Shown piece by piece: positions 33,937-47,210 of a stretch of 64,000 bases of DNA (its first letter is position 1; each line of letters starts with the position of its first letter). The stretch comes from Sipunculus nudus (Eukaryota; Annelida; Sipuncula; Golfingiida; Sipunculidae). Below the pieces are notes generated by a model. That model made no database searches. It was not told where the DNA came from and worked only from the letters and a program-made list of their open reading frames with translations. Both the position numbers and the translations under genes were made by a program. The stretch is from NCBI GenBank assembly GCA_026874595.1, contig CM049309.1, positions 72,152,926 to 72,216,925 of the forward strand. The letters run 5' to 3'.

Positions 33937-35430
33937 GTAAGGAGATTGTTGTATACTGCTTAGGATCAGTGTTCATAAGGCCATACAAAAAAATCATTTT
34001 TTTTGTTTTGGATTTGCCATTCCCATTTTTCTTTGAACATTTTTATTTTTGCAAATGAAGACAAGGCTTTTGGTAATGTTGGTGATTTGTACTATAGCAC
34101 AAATCCCTTTAAAACTTCTTAAAGTAAGGGAAAATAGACTAAATTTTGTGTTTATCATATAGAGCATATCCAGAGCTTGAGCAAACTTTATTATTTATAA
34201 TTTCTAGGCAAGTTTGCAAAAAGAAGAAACTGCCCACTTTCACCATATTTTTTGTTCCCATAATCCGCAAAACGATAAAATTTTTGTGTGTGGCCTAGCT
34301 TTAATCTTGGCTGATTCATTTGGAACATCACAGGTGCAAATAAAACAGATAACAAACAAAAGGGTTGCCCTGGATAGTGAAGCCAGCAATGTGCATGGTT
34401 ATTGCAATACAGTGGTCCCTGCTTTGAGCAACCACCCTTTCTGCCAGAGAAAATGGGGTGTTAATGGCATGTGGTCATTTGATCAAGGGACGGGAAAATT
34501 TGTTTATATTTGGTTCTTGTTATAGTTTCACAAGTTGGAAATCTGACCAAAGATCGAGTATTGGTCAAATTATTGAGTAAATTAGCATTAATTACATATA
34601 CCTTTTATACTGCATAAGATTTTGAAATAAAGATTGCTATTTTATTTTGATATGCTCTTCACCAGTATTTTCCTATACATACTGTAAGTTAATTCACCAT
34701 CATCATCAGTTGATCTGTCACCATCAAGAATTCTAGGAGCACCAGCAGAGACACCTTTTTCAGACTGCAGTCACTAATATAAATCAGCCTTGTATAGCAC
34801 ACTTACAGGTTACATGCCTGTAATGGTCAGTTTGTTCAGAAAATGGTCTTACAAAGTGAAATCATAAATTTTGACAGTATTTTGCAGTCAGTGGTCATGC
34901 TTGGCAGGTGATAGCTTGATGAAGGTACATTTTGAATGTTAAAATTTACCTGCAAGGACAAAAAATGCTTACAATAGATGGTTGCTTGATCCAGGGGGGG
35001 GGGGGGTAGGGTCATTCAAGGCAGGGAGCACTGTAGATGTTAAATGAGCTGGTGCCTGCACTACAGCAAAGTATCTTTCTTATTCTTCTTTTAATGGCTA
35101 AGAGCTTGATCCCGGACCTTAATTTTACCTTTAATCACTTTCAGCCCTGTGCTACAAATCTCAGACCTGTCTATAGCTAGAGCATTTGAATACCTGTCTA
35201 TCATTGTTGTCTCTGTCAGTCTTCTGATGTCCAGTTCAGAAAGATGAGGTCATGTCATAGTGCAAAACATGCAGCTACTTACCAAATGGCAAACTTTATG
35301 GAATAATATCACTTGTAATTATCATTTCTTCTTATTTATTGATTTCTGGGTGCCAAATTTATCATGTTTGAATCTATCTATATATTTATAAAACAAGCAT
35401 TTTTTGAGTTGATATAGATGAATAATGTAT
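33937..35430. other. No recognised feature; poly-G at 34994-35006
   Basis: Probably intron of the putative plus-strand gene. The ORF 34214-34525 has no family motif or splice context. Confidence 0.35.
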
Positions 35431-36327
35431 TTTAAGCTCTGCTGACTGAAGCTGTGATTACATCTAGTGTCACAAAACCTGGTGTGTTTATTGATCACAA
35501 GTGGATGCCCTATTGTAATCACCCTGTCTGTCTGTCTGTTTTTCTGACTGTCTATCAATCCACACAAATTGGTTTCCAGATGATAACTTGAGGTCTCATA
35601 TTAACACATTGATTTCAAACTTGACTTAAATGTGGCCCACCACTAAAGCAAGAACCTGTATAATTTTTGGGTCATGAGGTTAAAGGTCAAGGTCACAGGA
35701 CCTATATGTTTACAAATTAGTTTTCAGAAAATAACTCCAGTTTAGTTTGACATATTTGTTTCAAACTAATCTTATGGCTCACCACTAAAGTAAGAATCCT
35801 GTCAATTTTCGGGTCCAAAGGTCAAAGGTCAAGGTCACAGGACCAATTTCTTTAAAAAGAATGTGTATTCATTTCAAGGCAAACTTTTCATCACAAACCT
35901 TCCATCTTAAAGTTATTGCTAACCTGCCAATAGGGGAAGATTCTATTCCATTTTGGGGTCATAGGGTCAAAGGTCAAGGTCATTGGGCTCATCCATTCAC
36001 AAATTAGTTTATGGATGATAATACTGTTTTGGATAGACAAAGTGGCTTCGAACTTGATTTATTAATCACCCACCACTTAAGTAAATTAATTTTGATTTTC
36101 AGGGTCCAGAGATCAGTGTTGAAGGTCACAGGAGCCACATCTTTAAAAAGATTGTGGATTCACTGTAAATCAAACTTTTCATCCCAAAGCTTCCACCTTG
36201 CACACATGGCTTACTTGCCAAAAGTGAGGAAATATGTAGATTTTGAGGTAACCTGGTCTGAAAATTTTCTTTAAAAATATCCTTATAGACAAATTCAGCT
36301 GAGCATCGAGACCCATGGGTCCCTAGT
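35431..36327 (+). mobile_element. Hairpin/palindrome-ended repeat, related to the 5058 element
   Basis: The left end AAGCTCTGCTGACTGAAGCT is followed by a CTGTCTGTCTGTCTG tract. The right end is TTCAGCTGAGCATCGA, palindrome GACCCATGGGTC (36310-36321), then CCTAG|T. The core is about four units of roughly 143 bp. The right end closely matches 9335-9361, but the core differs from that element. Confidence 0.65.
35677..35982 (+). promoter_or_regulatory. Three nuclear-receptor-like half-site clusters in repeat units
   Basis: AGGTTAAAGGTCAAGGTCA (35677-35695), AGGTCAAAGGTCAAGGTCA (35819-35837) and GGGTCAAAGGTCAAGGTCA (35964-35982) each hold a DR1 followed directly by a third AGGTCA. DR1 is the known site type of RXR/HNF4/COUP-TF receptors, and TCAAGGTCA of ERR/FTZ-F1 receptors. 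Binding here is inference. Confidence 0.35.
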
Positions 36328-36407
36328 TGTAGTTTTATGACCAGATTCATAGTAATCAAGGACAACCTGCGTAAATGCATGCAGATATATACACACGATT
36401 TGTAAGG

Positions 36408-36757
36408 TTAAGGTTAAGTTTATAGTCTAACGTCACTCAGTGAGAGTCTAATCCGCCTTTACCCTTGCCCTCTTGGTTGAATACCTGTCCTGATTCTTGT
36501 GGCTTTTCTCAGCTCCCTGGGGAGCATAAACCCTAACACATACCTTCATGGATATAATATGGTTATCCATTCTACATTTTGCCCTCTTCCCATGCATGAC
36601 CAGTACCCATTCACTCATGGGTGAAGAGGGCTCACCCTTGTGATTAAGACTTTGGCCCTGAGTTTTAGTCAGGCAAAAGGCCTCAATGGGATTCTAACCT
36701 GCAACTTTGCAGTCACAAGTCCATCACCCAAACTATTACACTGTCACTGTGCAAAAT
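36408..36757 (-). mobile_element. tRNA-derived SINE, minus strand
   Basis: On the minus strand, TAATAGTTTGGGTGATGG (box A-like) is followed by ACTTGTGACTGCAAAGTTGC and box B-like GGTTAGAATCC (complement 36689-36699), as in tRNA-headed SINEs. The body contains TGCTCCCCAGGGAGCTGAGA, possibly a conserved central domain. The end carries AACTTAACCTTAACCTTA, a short tandem tail. Box B differs from GGTTCGANTCC, so it is probably inactive. Confidence 0.65.
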
Positions 36758-37209
36758 TAAAATCATAATCACTCAGATGATGTTTTATAATAAAAGTAAG
36801 GGTCACAATTTTCTTAATCACACAATAAAATTACCTTTATGATGTATCCACTGCCAGGCTGCAAGCCCATAACAAATAAATTTATATGAAGCATATATAG
36901 CTACAGAGGGGTTGTTTTTATAGGTGAACATCAATTGACTCTGTGCACAGTCGCTGTTTGTGCAGGCATCCCGGTGAATTTATTCAGCAGCCAAGTATTT
37001 TGAAATAGCTATGATGTGACTGCCAGCAAGATAGATATCTCCTGCAACACTTGTAGAATACACGTGGCATGTTTAAGGCAGGTATTTTGTTCACCTGTAC
37101 ATTGTAACTTTATCGCGTCTGTTGGGGTGTGGCTGTGATGTAGGCATCAAATAGGACATAACGTCTTTAAGATTTAAAAAAAATGGTCACCAGGGGGAGC
37201 TTAGTGAAG

Positions 37210-37273
37210 ATGGAGAGTGTGGATTTGGGGGATGGCACAGCGTCTATACGTATATCAGATAGTGTATGTGTAG
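37210..37273 (+). CDS. Candidate alternative first coding exon B
   Basis: ATG opens MESVDLGDGTASIRISDSVC, then V, and ends G|GTGAGT in phase 1, the same phase and base as exons A and C. The peptide is acidic with no recognisable motif. The surrounding DNA (37070-37270) has a few CpGs and a TGTGGCTGTGATG patch but no clear core promoter. Confidence 0.4.
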
Positions 37274-37776
37274 GTGAGTGTTGTCTCCCGCCAGGCATTC
37301 GTAGCAGAATATAATAATTTTACAAGTACTGCAGATTGTTTTTGCTTCAGGGAAGTGATATCTGGATAAGTAGGTCAAATGGTTAGATCTTCATTCATGA
37401 GCCAGTGAACTGTTAGGTGTGAATTAATTATAATCAGGCCATTAATGGCAGATTTCATATTGCCAGACATTTTTCATTAATTGAGACTTTTATCAGAGAA
37501 GGAAGGTTTTGGTGTCAGGCTGATTCGAATCAGTGTAACAGATCATTGGGATTAGATATCATGTGACAGATTTTGTGATGGGCATAGATGCTTTCACTGG
37601 GAGAAACCAGTGGCATATTATATCAGTTTTCTGTTGTCAAAATAAAATTGACCATTCCAGGGTAAAACTAGGGATACAGTAATGACTGAGAGGAACCAAG
37701 TAGGTTAACCTCACAGACCTTTAGTTAAATGAAACAGTATAATCACAGTACTTTGTCTTTAGTCAAATTTTTTACT
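37274..37776. other. No recognised feature
   Basis: AT-rich, presumably intronic if exon B is real. Confidence 0.3.
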
Positions 37777-38110
37777 GCCCCTGACACAGGAAGGTATGCA
37801 TCCCCATTTGTGTGTGTGTTGTTCACAACATCACTCATGCATTCTTGAATGGAATCTTATGAAATTTTCAAGGCATTTCAGGAATGGGCCAATGAAGCAA
37901 CAATTAGAATTTTTTGTAGATCTGGCACATGAGATGGATTCTGGAATGACATAAAGGAATATTCACATATGTGCGTTCACTTTAACTTGAATGAACCCAG
38001 GAATATGGGCTGAATAAGTGAATGCAATCATGGGTTTGGATGCATCCCACAACAGTGACCCCCTCCCCCACATGGTGGAGACTTGCATTCCATAGAATGC
38101 AGATTTCTAG
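37777..38110 (+). mobile_element. Helitron-like short repeat, copy 2
   Basis: The 3' end is stem TGCATTC (38084-38090), loop CATA, GAATGCA (38095-38101), then GATTTCTAG|T: an intact hairpin plus CTAG plus T. Its order of segments matches 17755-18100. No ORF. The 5' end is approximate. Confidence 0.65.
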
Positions 38111-39491
38111 TTAGCCTGTCATATGCTGCATTCTTATACTCCACTTTAATGTTGCCTCCATTAAAAATCAGTTATGGTTTTTGTTCTTATCCATGTTCTT
38201 CCCACCCTTTTGATTGTCTGCCTGTATGAAAAAAAGTTATCCACAGGTTATTTCCAATTTTGTTGAGAAATTTAGATGAGTTCAGTGTTTATTGGAGTTC
38301 ATCATTCTTTGATGTAGATCAAGTTATAGATGAAATGCAATTTTTGGTCCATGTGCACATCTTTTCCCAGCAGTGACTGCCTCTGGTGCTGCCATCTGAT
38401 AGAATTACTGGTAATATATGGGGAAGGTGATTCCAGAGACAAGGAACAATTTTTGATTGGTGAATTGGATAAAGATATACCCTTGGTTTAGGAATCTACT
38501 GTGTAAATGTTGTCTGCATGGTATGACCAGTATTATCATGCAGCTCACATCCAGAGTATATTTTGGTGTTTGTGAGTTTATTTTGGTGTTTGTCTGGTAT
38601 AATATCGCAGTTGGGAACTGAGGCTAGTACCTGAACCACAATAAAAGGAACATGAGAGCTGGGCCTAGCAGACAATTGTTTAGAGAAAAAAATGACTACA
38701 GAGTGTGACAGACGTCAGATATTTTCCCCTGAGATCAATATCTGATACTTTTACTCAGGAGTCCCTGCTGGCATATCCTGTTCTGCATTTTTCAACCGAT
38801 CGTGAACAGTGATGACAAGGCAGCATACAACGTACTGTGCTGTTCCTGGTTCTGGATCAAAAGAGTGGTTTCCACAGTACAGCAGTCATGGTTATTAGTC
38901 ATGTTAATACAGCAATATGCTCAGTCTTTCAGCACAAATGAAAATTTAGAAGTTGGCCTTCTTGCGATCCATTTTTGTAATATCTTTGTTGAAGTGTTGA
39001 ATATTATAAGATCCTTGAAATATTTTTCTAGATTGCAACCAGGAAATCCCACATTACAACCTGTTCCTGGGTTAATTGACCTATCTATGAACTCTATGCG
39101 ACCTTAATCGCATATTCATTCAATGAATAAACATAAGCATGGGACTAAGGAGCAACCAATTAGGTGACCTTAAACATTGTAAAGCGTCAATCATCTGACG
39201 AAAATAAAATTTTGCATAATTTGACAGAGCTCTGTCAAACAGAACACGTGTAGTCTGTAAATACTATCAGTACCCATGTTGTCATTTTTTCCAGGATATT
39301 TTATTATACGAAGGAGAAGTATAAAAAGTTTCTAGGCTATAGGTTGTGGGAGCCATTCCTACGACTACGGAGTGAATAATAATGTCTTACTTGGCATATA
39401 ATTCGTATGGGACAATTAATCCAATATATATTGCAACACAGTTCATATATGACTATGATATAGTAAACAATGGTCAGGTGAGACCAGTTGA
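38111..39491. other. No recognised feature
   Basis: The ORF 38802-39107 was read and shows no motif or splice support. Confidence 0.35.
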
Positions 39492-39514
39492 TGACGTCAG
39501 TCAATACGACGTCA
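39492..39514. promoter_or_regulatory. Two CRE-like sites
   Basis: TGACGTCA (39492-39499) is the perfect CREB/ATF palindrome; CGACGTCA (39507-39514) is a one-mismatch copy seven bases on. No exon or promoter was identified next to it. Confidence 0.3.
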
Positions 39515-42097
39515 TGATCCATCGCCCTTTGTGACATCATTATTATGTTATAATCAACCCCTGGTACCATGGGCATGGAAGTCCATAAGTGTAGGAGCGT
39601 TTTGGGGGCTCATTATAATAATACTTTAAAAGGGTTGAGCATTTGGGCTGAGGTGGATAGATCAATTAAGCTAACATATTGACACCTTCATGCATGAACA
39701 ACATTTATAAAAACATTAGCTCACCAGTAACTGACCAACTTTCATATATAATATGACCAACCTCTAAATATATTTGTGTTAGCAGGATTGTCATATTGAC
39801 AGTTAAACATTTATACACTTTATGGGCAATACAATGGATTACTTAATGAATTAAGTGTCTTATCAACCTAAGTGTTTGAAGGAATTTTAAAGTATAAATA
39901 CCTAAAGAATTTTCTCTGTTTGAGTACTAAATTTTTTATAATACTAGAACTGTTGGCTGTGTTGTCAAGCTCCTTCTTCCGTCTTTTGACTACATGATAG
40001 TTGGAACTGAATTCATGATTTTAATGATGAATTAAGGTGCCAAAACATGTGCTTTTGAAGACTGTCACATTCATATTTTATTAAACAACACCACCACACT
40101 TCTCTTTCATATATTTTTATGGTTTACTTAACACAGAATGTTCAATGTTAAAAAGGTAAGCCCAGTATATATAGACCTTAGTAACTGTTTAAAACATGTC
40201 ATTCCTGATAGTCGGTGTACAGGTACTTTAATATCAACAAAAAAACCTACTTTTTAATAGTGATTGATTTGATAAAAGGTCTGTTGCAAATGTTAGTGTT
40301 CATGGTAAAACTATTCTACATAGATTTTTCAACTGGGAACGGTATTACATTGAAAAGAAATCTTGTCCATTCAAGTGATATATTAAACTAGATGATTACT
40401 GTATACCCTTAGCACTCAAGTGAAAGGACGTGGGCATAGTAGGTATGGACTTTGACACCATTAAATTATACATGAGAGTGGGGTAGACATTCTCCCTAAG
40501 ATATTGGCTTGTCTAGACTTTGGTAAAGGTGAAGAGTTATAACCCTGGTGGAGATAGCTGTGAGCACATCATGCACTCAGTGGCTATTATAATTGGACTG
40601 ATTGGGTCGATCAGCTGATAGTCAAGATTCCAGTCATATTGAAAAATGCACTGCAATGTCTGTCATCAGTGTTATTACTGTACACAGCTAGTAAGTTATC
40701 TTAATATTTATGCTCTTAGTGAGAAATTCACATGAGACAACATGAATGATCAAACACTTATTGTGCAAATCCTGTGTCTTTCTTGGGGCTTGCTAAGTCT
40801 TGGCCGTCAATTGTGGATGGTGTTGGAGAAACTCTATTAAAACAAACATTGGTTGAAACATATTATCCATCAAAATGGAAGAGCATGGATGGAAGTCTAA
40901 TCTCTGTCAGAATTATTTGGACGAGATACCAATAAGAGGCCTATTCAGTTATGTGACTCCTGATGTAACTGATAAATATGCTCAAGATGAGAGTGATATG
41001 ATAAATATATATCAGACTCAGATATTGATGAGTATTTGTGATGTTGGATTATCCAAGAATCAGTGTTTCTGCATGTGCACATGGTTACAAAAAACAACTG
41101 TTGTGATATGTCTCTACACTGATCAGACAATGTTTTGGTAACAAAATGTCTCATACATGCAGATGTTACTATAATTGTCACAGGAATTAAAATTAGGAAG
41201 ATTTATATAAAACAAGAAGTACGGTCTGTACACATCCGCCAGGATCCTAATAACACTTTGCTGTGTGGTACACAGTGTCAGTTCAACAACTCCGTGGCCT
41301 TATCACATCTAAGACAGTTCTAGAAAAAAGGCAGCTCCCAATACCAATGAATTGCCTTAGCCCTGAGCTGGAACAAAGATATTGTCCTATTTCTGTGTTG
41401 CAGAATCCTTTGAATGAACAACAAGGTGATCAAGATGACCACCAATATTAAATGTATTGTTCCTTTGATTTTATCTGCCTCATCTGCTGTACACAAATTC
41501 ATCATATGTGTGTTTGAAATTGATAACAGAAAAAAATATAACATATTGCCACCAGGCTACTCTATAGATGTAAATCAATGTCTGTATGCTAACAGAGCAA
41601 GTTGGTGCCAGGGTGGTCAGATGGTTGATATCAGGTTAATTAATAAAAATTGATTTAACAACCATAACAGAGCAAGCTAGGAGCTTCCTAGATCATTCTG
41701 ATATAATCATTGAAAGTTTATGTCATGAACACAGATAACAGAACAGTAAAATCTGTGCCAGAATGGCCAGATGTTAATTGTGGGACCATTATTTTAATAT
41801 GCATGATCTTTTGCTTTTTGTTATTAAAGGGGCCCATTTTATTATTAACATGTATGAGATAAAGCTAATCACTTGAACCTTCAATAAAAAAATAAGCAAA
41901 AATGTGCAGATGTGAACAGTGAACAGGTTGTCTGTTTTGTTTATTTTCCCCCTTTAGATGATGTGCTTAACCCACTAAAATGCCCACCACTCATAATCTA
42001 AACATGTCCAACAAAAGCATTTTGTGACAAATCTTAATTGTGTAAAAACATAAGTGGTCATTGCTTCATCAACAACATTCAGCTTCCATACATGCAC
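39515..42097. other. No recognised feature
   Basis: About 2.6 kb AT-rich. The ORFs at 40875-41653 overlap on both strands and look like chance. Confidence 0.35.
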
Positions 42098-42335
42098 AGT
42101 CACCCACCTCCAGCCATTCACAAACTAACATGGGGTTTAAATTTGTCAACATGAACATGTATACCAATAGCTTTACTAACAGCTAATAGATAAGCTTACA
42201 TATTTGTCATAGTGGTGTTATCAGAATTTTTCTCATCAGGAATTGGCTGCAGTTCATTTAAATGTACACAGAGTTACTACAGGATTCCTGTAAATTATAC
42301 AAATAAGGCAGGTGAATAGCTTGCTTTAAATAATA
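42098..42335 (+). repeat. Dispersed repeat, copy D (right part only)
   Basis: CCACCTCCAGCCATTCACAA, ACAGCTAATAGATAAGCTTA, GTGGTGTTATCAGAATTTTT and GGCAGGTGAATAGCTTGCTT follow the order of the right part of copies B and C. The 30-bp unit is absent. Confidence 0.55.
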
Positions 42336-45300
42336 CAGGGGTATCCTTGGATACCATAGTTACCATGATGTCATCACAGCGGTGACTATAGTACCTTTTA
42401 TTAACACCCCCTCCTCAACTAGTCTTCAGCAAGGAGCATTTTTTTTAGACAGAACTGTACTATTGAAAAATTAATAGAATTGCATGTCAAATTTCCAGTA
42501 GGAAGACCTCTGTATGTGGTAAGGGTCTATCCAGAGCTTTATTTCCTAGTATCTCCACTGGATAATTGTTATCTACAGATTAGCTTTCTTATCTGAAAAG
42601 GCAAGATTTATTCTCACTTTTTCAAGTAAGATGACTAAATCATTAATTGAATTTACTTAGGTGCATTCCACACTTTAAATTCAGAGAGAGTTCACACATT
42701 GTAGTCCTTTTCATTCCCTCATTTCCATGTATTTTTGGCTAGATAAAATTGTATTCGTTAAATTTCAAGGGAGGAAATGACAGTCTAGGTTAGTATATTA
42801 ATTGACCTAAATTCAACCAGGGGAATACACACCTACCTTACACAGTATTTAAGAAAAGAATTATTTTAAAATATGTCCCCATTTTACAAAAGCATATCAG
42901 CCCCTCTTTTGGCAGTCAAGGTCATTGGCACATGCAAACACAGCCTCAGTTTACAGCTGCTAATTGGATGTAAACACCAAAAATATGACCAGCCACAACA
43001 AATAGGGCTACTCATGCTGAGACACATCCGATCTGTCAAAAGAGTCCAAAAGTTGTAAAACATAGATTTGAGATTAATTTTAAAATCCTAGAGTGCCATT
43101 ATAGGTTGTCACTTCTATATGCCGCTTTATAGGAAACTTTTTAAAAATATAACATTAAAAAAAACGGGTGGACAAAAGTTGGTTGAACAGAGTAAAATAA
43201 TTTTGTCTTTCCACAATCAAATACCATGATCATGATGAACAATATGATTCGAAGGTTTAAAAGGCTGTAGCTTGGCCAGTTATGGATAAATTGAACACAG
43301 GAAGCCAGTGAAGTTCTAAATTGACTACTGATGTTTATTTGGTTTGGTTTCTTAGTACCTATCAACAGCTTGATACATTTTGTACCATCTGACTGCAGCC
43401 TGTCACATAAAATATGAAGTAGCTCATCCAGTGGAGAATAAAAAAATTTTAATATTGGCACTTGCTTCATTTGCAGTCAAGTATAAATTTTATATATCAT
43501 TCATAAAGCTTTATTTTTTACCACTGGAAACTCTATTACATTACCTTTTTCATAATAAAGAGTAAACAAAAGTACCTGGACACAGAGGTCCATTGATTCA
43601 CACAGAATCTGCTTGTAGAACCTAATGTCTGAGTTCATTAGGGCTTAAGACGCAAAATCTCTCTGGTATTCCCCAATGCAAGGTATGATGAATGGATCAC
43701 TGAATCTTTATTCAGCAGGTCATAGTGTCTTTGAACTATTTTTATATGGTGGTGTGGATAAGAATGGCAGGTATATATTAGGTAGTTCAGCCTGATCTTA
43801 GAGTTCCCATGTATGAGGTATATATTATATACTTAATTTAATTGGTTCTTATGGATTGTGTGTGAGCTTGTGTATGGTGTTTCAATTGTGGTCACTTTGC
43901 TTGTGCAGTTATTATTCAGTCTTACATATTTATACATTATTTTTAATGCTGTTGTGTAAGTTGTTTTAGTAACAAAAGATAACTCTGCTACATTGGATAC
44001 AATTTCAGATTTATTTCAATTGATAATTATTTATACATTATTGTGACCAATGCCAGCCTTAATTTTCTATATGGATTTCAAAGTTACTGTTACCTGAACA
44101 TTGTGGACTCTCTGCCGGGTTAAAGTTATTAAAATTTTGCCAGTCAGAGCTTAGTATCTCCTGAACATATCTATATGGTAAATGCGTTCTACAGGATTGT
44201 TCTTTTCAATGTTAATTGTATTCCATATTTTCACACCATATGATACCCTCTCCCACACATAAGCCTCATTGGACACCCTTTTTTCCCTGCTCAGTAACCC
44301 TGAGAAAGACATGGCATATAACCCTATACACTTGTTCAGTTGAGTTATTGCTTTTTTTAGCAGTTCATATATTGATATGATATATATCATATTATATATA
44401 CCAGATTTTCCATGTAACAAACCCATATATTAATGAAAATTTGTCATTAATAATCTCCTTAAATATGGAAAGGAGACATATGTAAACCTGTTTGGTTGAG
44501 TTTCAACCTTTGGTTATTTTGTCCAAGTTTCAGGTTACACCCTTTAGGTACGTATAATTCATCCCTTTATTTTGAAGTCCATGATCCAGACATAGACTGC
44601 ATGTAGGTATAGTCTGTTGGTATATTGTCACCATGGACTCAGAAATGGCTAGGTCATCAAAATTTTACAGCAAGCACAGGTTACACTTGCACCAGGGTCA
44701 TCAAATGATTCCTAGTCTGTTGGTGGTCAACCCCCATGATCAAACCTTCATTAATTACAAGAGGTTGCTGTCACCTTTACCTCAAAGACTTACTGGTAGT
44801 TAGTCCTGAATCTCTGAGTGGATGAGAGGGAAATACAGTAGAGTAGCCAAATCTACGGCCTCCTCATGGGCTCTTACCAATAAGGGTTAATCAGAGGAAG
44901 TGGGATTTTATGTGTAATTAACCAGAGATTCCCCAGATCAAACAATACTGATTAAGGCAAGCACTCCATTTTATGTGTTCTTGTTCTTTAGATGTGATGG
45001 CTGGTTTCCTTCCCTTTTAATTCAAACTCTATCCAGCTCTACATTGAGACAAGAAAAATAGTAACATATTGCATAACTTTTTGAAAAGTACAACAGTAAT
45101 GGAGACTGGTTCCCTTGTCAACTTTGACTTCATGTCCTAGTTGATATTGTTAAACTGAAATATTTTGATGATTTGTGTATCAAACATTAATGTATGTATT
45201 TCTTGGTTCCAAGATGGCCCGCCTTCATGTTATTGAAGGATTTTTGGGAACTAGTCTGTTGAACAAATTAATTGAGGAATGAACCAATTTGACTATTAGT

Positions 45301-45972
45301 TTTCCATTAAAATACACTACAGAATTTAGCAACTTGTCAGCATCAAACTCATTTTTCCTTGATTTCCATATGTGCTATGGGTGCATGAATTTTTGTTTCA
45401 CAAGGGTTTCAAATTTGTGATGTTTACAACAGGGATATTTTTGTGAAAAATAAAATTTTTGTGAATAAAACATCCAGCCTATATAAAGGGTGAATATTCA
45501 AGTTGTATATCCTCATTTTATGTAAATTAACCCTTTCTGAAGCATCATAGGTTGATGATTGATCCTGGCAATAACAAGAGATTTTTATGTTATCTCTTAA
45601 TCAAAGACATATTATAGATAAAATCATACCTTTTTTTTCATCAATAATGAAGAAGAAATTTCCATTTGAAAAATGTTTACCTTGGGTCTTTGTCAAATAA
45701 TGAATATACTGGGTAAGATACGAACTGTAAATTGCAAAAATGAATCTTAGCAATACACTGAGAAGTGAAAATCACAAATACTTAACTTCGAAGGTATGAA
45801 ACCAACTACAGTACAGGTAAAGGAGAAGAGAGCACAATATTTGAAAGTTCATTCATTCTTGCCTTACAAATGTTGAACTCATCTATTATGGAAGTGCCAG
45901 AAGTCTTTAAATTTTCTCACCAAGAATTTTTGGAACAATGGAGCATAAAGTCATCTGTGGGTGCATTTTAGA
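42336..45972. other. No recognised feature
   Basis: About 3.6 kb of AT-rich DNA. The ORFs 43141-43470 and 44151-44426 on the minus strand show no motif. Confidence 0.35.
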
Positions 45973-46844
45973 AAGAGGTGATGACCGGACAGGACCAGTC
46001 CAGCACATATGGGGTCTGGTCCTGCTCCTGTCCAGCTGTAGGCAGTCCAGTAAGGTGGACTGTTTCATTAGAGGTCTGGTCAATTGAGTAAAATATGATT
46101 AAAAATAAATTAAATTGTAGTTTATTTGTACATTTGATCAAATATTGAACAAAACCAAATATCACATACATAGCGAACAGTGCAATAAATGTAATGTTAT
46201 AATCTGTACGTGAATCATGATACCGGGTTTAATTTTTGAATGATAAATTTAAAATCACAATCTTTGAAAATAATTTGACAACATTGGTATATTTAGTCAT
46301 ACTGTGTGGGGCATGGTTGTTAGAGTATAAACCAAAATGTGCAGCGTGGGGCGAGCTTGGGTCTGATGTATGCTGGTTTACAGAGAGTACATATATATAT
46401 AGCTGTCCATTTAATGTAGTTTATGTGTAGAAATTGTTCTCATTATAATGTGATAGGCAGTGAAACAGAAAAAGGATCAGCAGTGCACAACACAGCAAGG
46501 TACAATGAGTCTGATGCTGAACATGTCATTTCAATCATAAGTTTAAAACCAAAAAATTACCCTTTACTGTTAATCAGAGAACAAAAATAAAAAAAAAATA
46601 CACAATTATAATACTATTGTAGCTTCAACTGCTTTATATACATTAATGTAGCTAAAGGGACTTTCTTTGAGAGATTAATTATATCTTTTTTATAACAAGA
46701 TTTGTAGGTTAAAACTAAATCCATAAATTAGGTCATCTGTTTTGCATTTAAAAAAATTTGAAATTAGGTAGTGGGTCAGGAATGGTTCGGCCCAAAACTA
46801 TGGACCGGGCCAGACTGGGCCAAGCGGTCCAGTATGCACCTCTA
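45973..46844. mobile_element. Candidate hAT-type MITE
   Basis: Ends AAGAGGTGATGACCGGAC and, read inward, TAGAGGTGCATACTGGACC are imperfect TIRs. Flanks ATTTTAGA (45965-45972) and ATTTGAGA (46845-46852) make an 8-bp duplication with one mismatch. Interior subterminal sequences are rich in GGTCTGGTCC / GGACCGGGCC motifs. No transposase. Confidence 0.6.
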
Positions 46845-46852
46845 ATTTGAGA

Positions 46853-47149
46853 GGAGTGGCTTTATAAATCATTGAATACCCGGCAGTGCTACTTAATTAA
46901 AATTCTGTGAGAGTGAGTATACCAGTATAATAAAACTAAAACTGGAGGACATATACAATTTGTATGTGAATACAGCAGTATTACAATGAGCAGTACATGA
47001 GTAACCAGCATATGGTGGTGATGATTTATATTCTAAAACTGATGATGGGATAGACGAGGGTGTGTCAGTGTCAGTTCACATTTGCTTCCATTTTGGATTG
47101 TGCTGTCAGATCTATGTCTCTTAGAATTTAACTACGTACCGCCGTCCAT
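46853..47149. other. No recognised feature
   Basis: AT-rich. Possible promoter region for exon C, but no TATA or CCAAT element is convincing. Confidence 0.3.
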
Positions 47150-47210
47150 ATGTTGAGTGCATTTCGTACAGACAAAATGGACCTGGAATCACAGGAAAAT
47201 CAAGCAAAAG
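47150..47210 (+). CDS. Candidate alternative first coding exon C
   Basis: ATG opens MLSAFRTDKM, continues DLESQENQAK, and ends G|GTAATG in phase 1, like exons A and B. A second ATG (MDLESQENQAK) in the same frame at 47177 would be an alternative start. The short, hydrophilic, acidic and Gln-rich peptide has no recognised motif. Confidence 0.42.

Noticed and set aside
36660-36757. Functional tRNA gene
   Set aside because: Box B is degenerate and no cloverleaf with paired acceptor ends is evident; better explained as a SINE head.
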